Below are positions 61,301 through 64,000 of a stretch of DNA of 64,000 bases, in pieces (position 1 is the first letter of the stretch; every line of letters begins with the position of its first letter). Position numbers and translations under genes: made by a program. The notes below the pieces were generated by a model. That model worked only from the letters and a program-made list of their open reading frames with translations, did not search any database and had not been told where the DNA came from. Location of the stretch: the NCBI RefSeq assembly GCF_011493005.1, contig NZ_CP049158.1:496001-560000 (forward strand). Reading direction: 5' to 3'. The DNA comes from Caballeronia sp. SBC1. Lineage in GTDB: Bacteria; Pseudomonadota; Gammaproteobacteria; Burkholderiales; Burkholderiaceae.

Positions 61301-62411
61301 GACTTTGCGCTTTGACGTGCTGGTGGTGGGCGGCGGTTTGGTAGGGTCATCGACGGCCTTGATGCTTGCAAAGCGCGGTCTGAAGGTCGGGCTTTTCGAG
61401 CGCCGTTATTGCGGCGCGCAGGCGAGCGGCGTGAACTACGGCGGCGTGCGCCGTCAGGGGCGGCCGGCCGAGCAATTACCGCTGGCAGTGCGTGCACGAT
61501 CGATCTGGGACCGGCTGCCGGAACTCGTGGGCACGGATGGAGAGTTCGTTGTTTCGGGGCATTTGCGGCTGGCTCGCAGCGTTGCCGATCTGGCGGCGCT
61601 TGAAGCGTATGCGCAGCTTGCCAACCCGTTCGGCCTTGATTTGCAGTTGATGAGCGGACCTACGTTCAGGCGTCGTTACCCGTGGCTGGGGGCGGCTGCG
61701 GTGGGTGGCTCGTTGTGTCCTGGTGACGGTCACGCAAATCCGCGCGTGGTGTCGCCCGCGTTTGCGCGCGCGGCGCGTGCCGCTGGTGCTGATGTTCGCG
61801 AGCAGACCGCGGTGACGAACATCGTGCGTGCGGGGGAACGGTTTGTTGTGGAGGCGCGGCATGATTCGGGCGCTGCGATCGAGGTTCAGAGCGACTGGCT
61901 GATCAATGCGGCTGGCGCGTGGGGCAACACGGTGGCCGGGTATTTTGGCGAGACCATTCCAATGGAGCCGATCTATCCGAACATGTGGGTGACTGAGCCG
62001 CTGCCGTATTTCATCGATCACAATCTTGGGGTCTATGGCGGTGGTATTTATGCCCGTCAGGTGGCGCGCGGTAATGTAGTGATTGGTGGTGGTCGTGGGT
62101 TGGGCGATGGTGAGTATGCGCAGCCGCTCACGGAGACTACGCAGACGGTAATGAGGGCGGCGTGCGCGCTTTTACCCGCGTTGAAAGAGGCGTTGTTATT
62201 GCGGACCTGGACAGGTGTGGAAGGCAGTACACCTGACGATAACCCAGTGATCGGCTTTAGCCGGACCACGCCGCGACTGCTGCATGCGTTTGGATTTTCG
62301 GGTGGGGGTTTCTTGCTTGCGCCGGGGGTTGGGGAGGTGCTTTCCGACCTGGTTGTAGAGGGCGCGACGAGCACGCTTATCGATGCATTTTCTATCGAGA
62401 GATTTGCCTGA
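61293..62411 (+). CDS. FAD-dependent amino/imino acid dehydrogenase, catalytic subunit (DAO family)
   Basis: 372 residues: DVLVVGGGLVGSSTALMLAKRG dinucleotide fold, then GGSLCPGDGHANP and the C-terminal DNPVIGFSR followed by HAFGFSGGGFLLAPGVGEVL. It is the B (substrate) subunit of opine oxidase-type complexes. Located between an importer and lysine-route genes, it is inferred to oxidise pipecolate or an N-substituted aminoadipate/lysine to the product used by the ALDH7 enzyme. Confidence 0.9.
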   Translation: MTETLRFDVLVVGGGLVGSSTALMLAKRGLKVGLFERRYCGAQASGVNYGGVRRQGRPAEQLPLAVRARSIWDRLPELVGTDGEFVVSGHLRLARSVADLAALEAYAQLANPFGLDLQLMSGPTFRRRYPWLGAAAVGGSLCPGDGHANPRVVSPAFARAARAAGADVREQTAVTNIVRAGERFVVEARHDSGAAIEVQSDWLINAAGAWGNTVAGYFGETIPMEPIYPNMWVTEPLPYFIDHNLGVYGGGIYARQVARGNVVIGGGRGLGDGEYAQPLTETTQTVMRAACALLPALKEALLLRTWTGVEGSTPDDNPVIGFSRTTPRLLHAFGFSGGGFLLAPGVGEVLSDLVVEGATSTLIDAFSIERFA

Positions 62412-62470
62412 ACGACCCCAAAAAAGTGCGAACAAAATCTGGCAGGACCACCTCTAAAGGAGATCAGTAA

Positions 62471-63523
62471 ATGAAAGCGTTTCATACAGTAGCCAGTGTG
62501 GGCATAGCTGCCTTGTGCGCAGCAGCCCTCTCCACGTCCGCGCAAGCCGAAGACAAAACCATATACATTGGCATGAACGGCGGCCCGATGGAAAAGGCCT
62601 ACACGAGCGAGGTCCTGCCCGAATTCGAAAAGGCCAACAACGTAAAAGTGGTTGTGGTGCCCGGCACATCATCAGACATTCTCGCCAAGCTCCTCGCGAA
62701 CAAAGCCAAACCACAAATCCACGTAGTGTTCCTCGACGATGGCGTGATGGCACGCGCAGTCAGCATGGGCGTCTGCCAAAAACTCGACGACAGCCCCGAA
62801 CTCAAGCAGCTCTATCCGTTCGCTCGCATGAAGGGCGACATCGGAGCGGGCGTGCAGCTCGGCATGACCGGCATTGCGTACAACACGAAACTCTTTGCGG
62901 CAAATGGCTGGGCGCCGCCAACGTCGTGGCTCGATTTCGCTGATCCGAAATACAAGGACAAAGTGGTGTTCCAGTCGGCCTCGAGCAGCACGTTCGGCCT
63001 GCATGGCTTCCTGATGATCAACCGGCTTGAGGGTGGCTCAGAGAAGAACGTCGAACCTGGCTTCACGAAATGGCAAAGCACCGTGGGCCGGAACGTGATC
63101 GAGTACATCCCGAACTCGGCGAAGATCTCAGAGATGGTCCAGACCGGTCAAGCCGGCCTGTTCCCGCTCACGCCGACTGCAGTGGGTGACCTGCAGGCAA
63201 AGGGAATTCCCGTCGCCTACGTGAACCCCAAGGAAGGTCCGGTGCTGCTGCTCGTCGATGAATGTGTGGTCGCGAACAACCCCGATCCGGTCCTCGCGCA
63301 AAAGCTCGCGGCGTTCATGATCTCGGCATCTGCACAAAGCAAGGCAGCGAGCGCCGGCCGCCAGATCCCGACCAACCGCCAGGCGACCATGCCCGACTCG
63401 ATGCAGAAGCAACTGGGCAACCTCGATGACCTCGTGAAGAAGGTCAACGTGGTTGATTGGGATGTGATCAACGCAAATCGTCCGCAATGGGACGCGCGCT
63501 GGAATCGTCAGGTCGAACGGTAA
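62471..63523 (+). CDS. PotD-type periplasmic substrate-binding protein
   Basis: 350 residues, signal ending STSAQAED, then the PotD/Fbp-like fold (TIYIGMNGGPMEKAYTSEVLPEFEKANNV, VFLDDGVMARAVSMG, GQAGLFPLTPTAVGDLQAKG). AAAGGAGATCAG precedes the ATG. It serves the PotABC-like genes; it is placed last, behind the dehydrogenase genes, so importer and enzyme form one unit. Aromatic residues of polyamine sites are not obvious, so the ligand is probably not a polyamine. Confidence 0.92.
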   Translation: MKAFHTVASVGIAALCAAALSTSAQAEDKTIYIGMNGGPMEKAYTSEVLPEFEKANNVKVVVVPGTSSDILAKLLANKAKPQIHVVFLDDGVMARAVSMGVCQKLDDSPELKQLYPFARMKGDIGAGVQLGMTGIAYNTKLFAANGWAPPTSWLDFADPKYKDKVVFQSASSSTFGLHGFLMINRLEGGSEKNVEPGFTKWQSTVGRNVIEYIPNSAKISEMVQTGQAGLFPLTPTAVGDLQAKGIPVAYVNPKEGPVLLLVDECVVANNPDPVLAQKLAAFMISASAQSKAASAGRQIPTNRQATMPDSMQKQLGNLDDLVKKVNVVDWDVINANRPQWDARWNRQVER

Positions 63524-63539
63524 TCTGAAGCGGGATTAA

Positions 63540-63580
63540 AAAACGGGCGTTGTCAGGGGAGCCCTGACAACGCCCGTTTT
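63540..63580. terminator. Strong bidirectional terminator
   Basis: AAAACGGGCGTTGTCAGGG (63540-63558) and its exact complement (63562-63580): a 19-bp stem with a 3-base loop, A-rich on the left and T-rich on the right. It ends both the binding-protein gene and the convergent gene at 63617. Confidence 0.92.
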
Positions 63581-63616
63581 ACGTTTACGCGTCAATCAGC
63601 GTCTGACGGTCCTCTC

Positions 63617-64000
63617 TTACTCCTGCGAATTGATGATGACCTTCGACACCGCATGCTCCTGCAAGCCCCATTTCTTCAGGATCTTTGCGTAGGTGCCGTC
63701 GGCGATCAGCTTGCCGAATGCCTGGCTCAGCGCATCGTTTAAAGCCGGGCTGTTTTTCGCCATGCCAATAGCCGTGTATTGCGACAAAAACGGTTGGCCG
63801 ATCGGCGCGTACGCGTCTTTCTCAAGCGTGTTCTGATAAGGAAGCGTCTCACCGCCTTGCACAGCAGCGTCGATGCGCCCCTGACGCAACTGCAAGCGGG
63901 CATCGGCTGAACCATCAGTACCCACCACAATAACAGCCGGCTTCCCTGCCTTGACGCAGTGCTCGTCGCTCCACGTCTTGATGTCGTCGGGCCACGACGT
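63617..64000 (-). CDS. Amino acid ABC binding protein, SBP_bac_3 (C-terminal fragment)
   Basis: The last 127 residues of a binding protein that continues past the right edge. Elements: KTWSDEHCVKAGKP, LRQGRIDAAVQGGETL, YTAIGMAKNSPALNDALSQAFGKLIADG and TYAKILKKWGLQEHAV, all typical of polar amino acid receptors. The partner permease genes are outside the window. Confidence 0.88.
   Translation of the reverse strand, partial: TSWPDDIKTWSDEHCVKAGKPAVIVVGTDGSADARLQLRQGRIDAAVQGGETLPYQNTLEKDAYAPIGQPFLSQYTAIGMAKNSPALNDALSQAFGKLIADGTYAKILKKWGLQEHAVSKVIINSQE

Noticed and set aside
56629..63523. Polyamine (putrescine/spermidine) uptake as function of the PotABCD-like importer
   Set aside because: Linked genes encode an amino/imino acid dehydrogenase and lysine-route enzymes; no polyamine enzymes are near, so an amino or imino acid ligand is more likely.
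1..64000. tRNA/rRNA genes, CRISPR arrays, prophage and insertion sequences
   Set aside because: Looked for and not found: no tRNA-like T-loop arrangement, no regularly spaced repeats with unique spacers, no transposase or integrase frames.

Overview
The window is about 62 to 64 percent GC and densely packed with genes on both strands. Its content points to a soil- or plant-associated betaproteobacterium of the Burkholderiaceae, most likely Paraburkholderia or Caballeronia: a Gram-negative trimeric porin, OmpW, many LysR regulators, a class D beta-lactamase like those of Burkholderia, an HglS-type lysine end pathway and hydroxyproline genes. This placement is inferred from gene content only. 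No rRNA, tRNA, CRISPR array, prophage or intact insertion sequence was seen.

Layout. 1-8.2 kb is a molybdenum island: permease (cut by the left edge) and binding protein of a molybdate/tungstate-type ABC importer, a two-repeat Mop protein, a beta-propeller lipoprotein, a small sulfite-oxidase-fold protein, a porin, a NifQ relative, a one-domain ModE, a DUF2325 protein and an unknown helical protein. Five 24-bp dyads with identical geometry (CGTWATAT-N8-NNATNNCG-like, read toward the gene) lie in front of five of these units and resemble the E. coli ModE operator. 8.4-11.7 kb holds a hydroxyproline pair (DapA-family deaminase, 4-hydroxyproline 2-epimerase) with two matching 16-bp palindromes between them, followed by a PAS-AraC regulator. 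12-23.4 kb is mixed: lone receiver, GST, NERD-helicase, a two-gene sensory unit with a hybrid kinase, a BetR-receiver protein, OmpW, a periplasmic binding protein and an ACS-family MFS transporter.

23.5-24.4 kb is a large imperfect inverted repeat (arms about 350 bp, core 97/98 identical) without genes. It is followed by a three-gene relay (hybrid kinase, receiver-PAS-PAS kinase, NarL-type regulator; 24.5-29.3 kb). 30-38.5 kb has a TenA-like protein, a VAO-type flavin oxidase with a Tat-signal partner, a CelD-like acyltransferase, and a LysR/agmatinase/class II aldolase group. 38.5-39.4 kb is a class D beta-lactamase whose leader holds a perfect 18-bp inverted repeat. 40.8-42.5 kb is arsRCH under a 28-bp perfect palindrome, with no arsenite pump in view. 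42.6-49.3 kb carries a chemoreceptor, a VC0807-like membrane protein, an SOS-box dinB-alkB operon, and a LysR/nitrilase-like pair in which the nitrilase fold lacks its catalytic cysteine.

52.3-63.5 kb is one catabolic block, all on the plus strand: HglS (2-oxoadipate to D-2-hydroxyglutarate), a LysN-type aminotransferase, an ALDH7 dehydrogenase, a PotABC-type importer, a three-subunit opine/hydroxyproline-type flavin dehydrogenase and a binding protein. Read together they suggest uptake and oxidation of pipecolate or another lysine-derived imino/N-substituted amino acid, then conversion through 2-aminoadipate and 2-oxoadipate. A cut-off amino acid binding protein ends the window.

A window-wide oddity: at eleven genes, short tandem repeats of 8 to 15 bp overlap or directly follow the stop codon.
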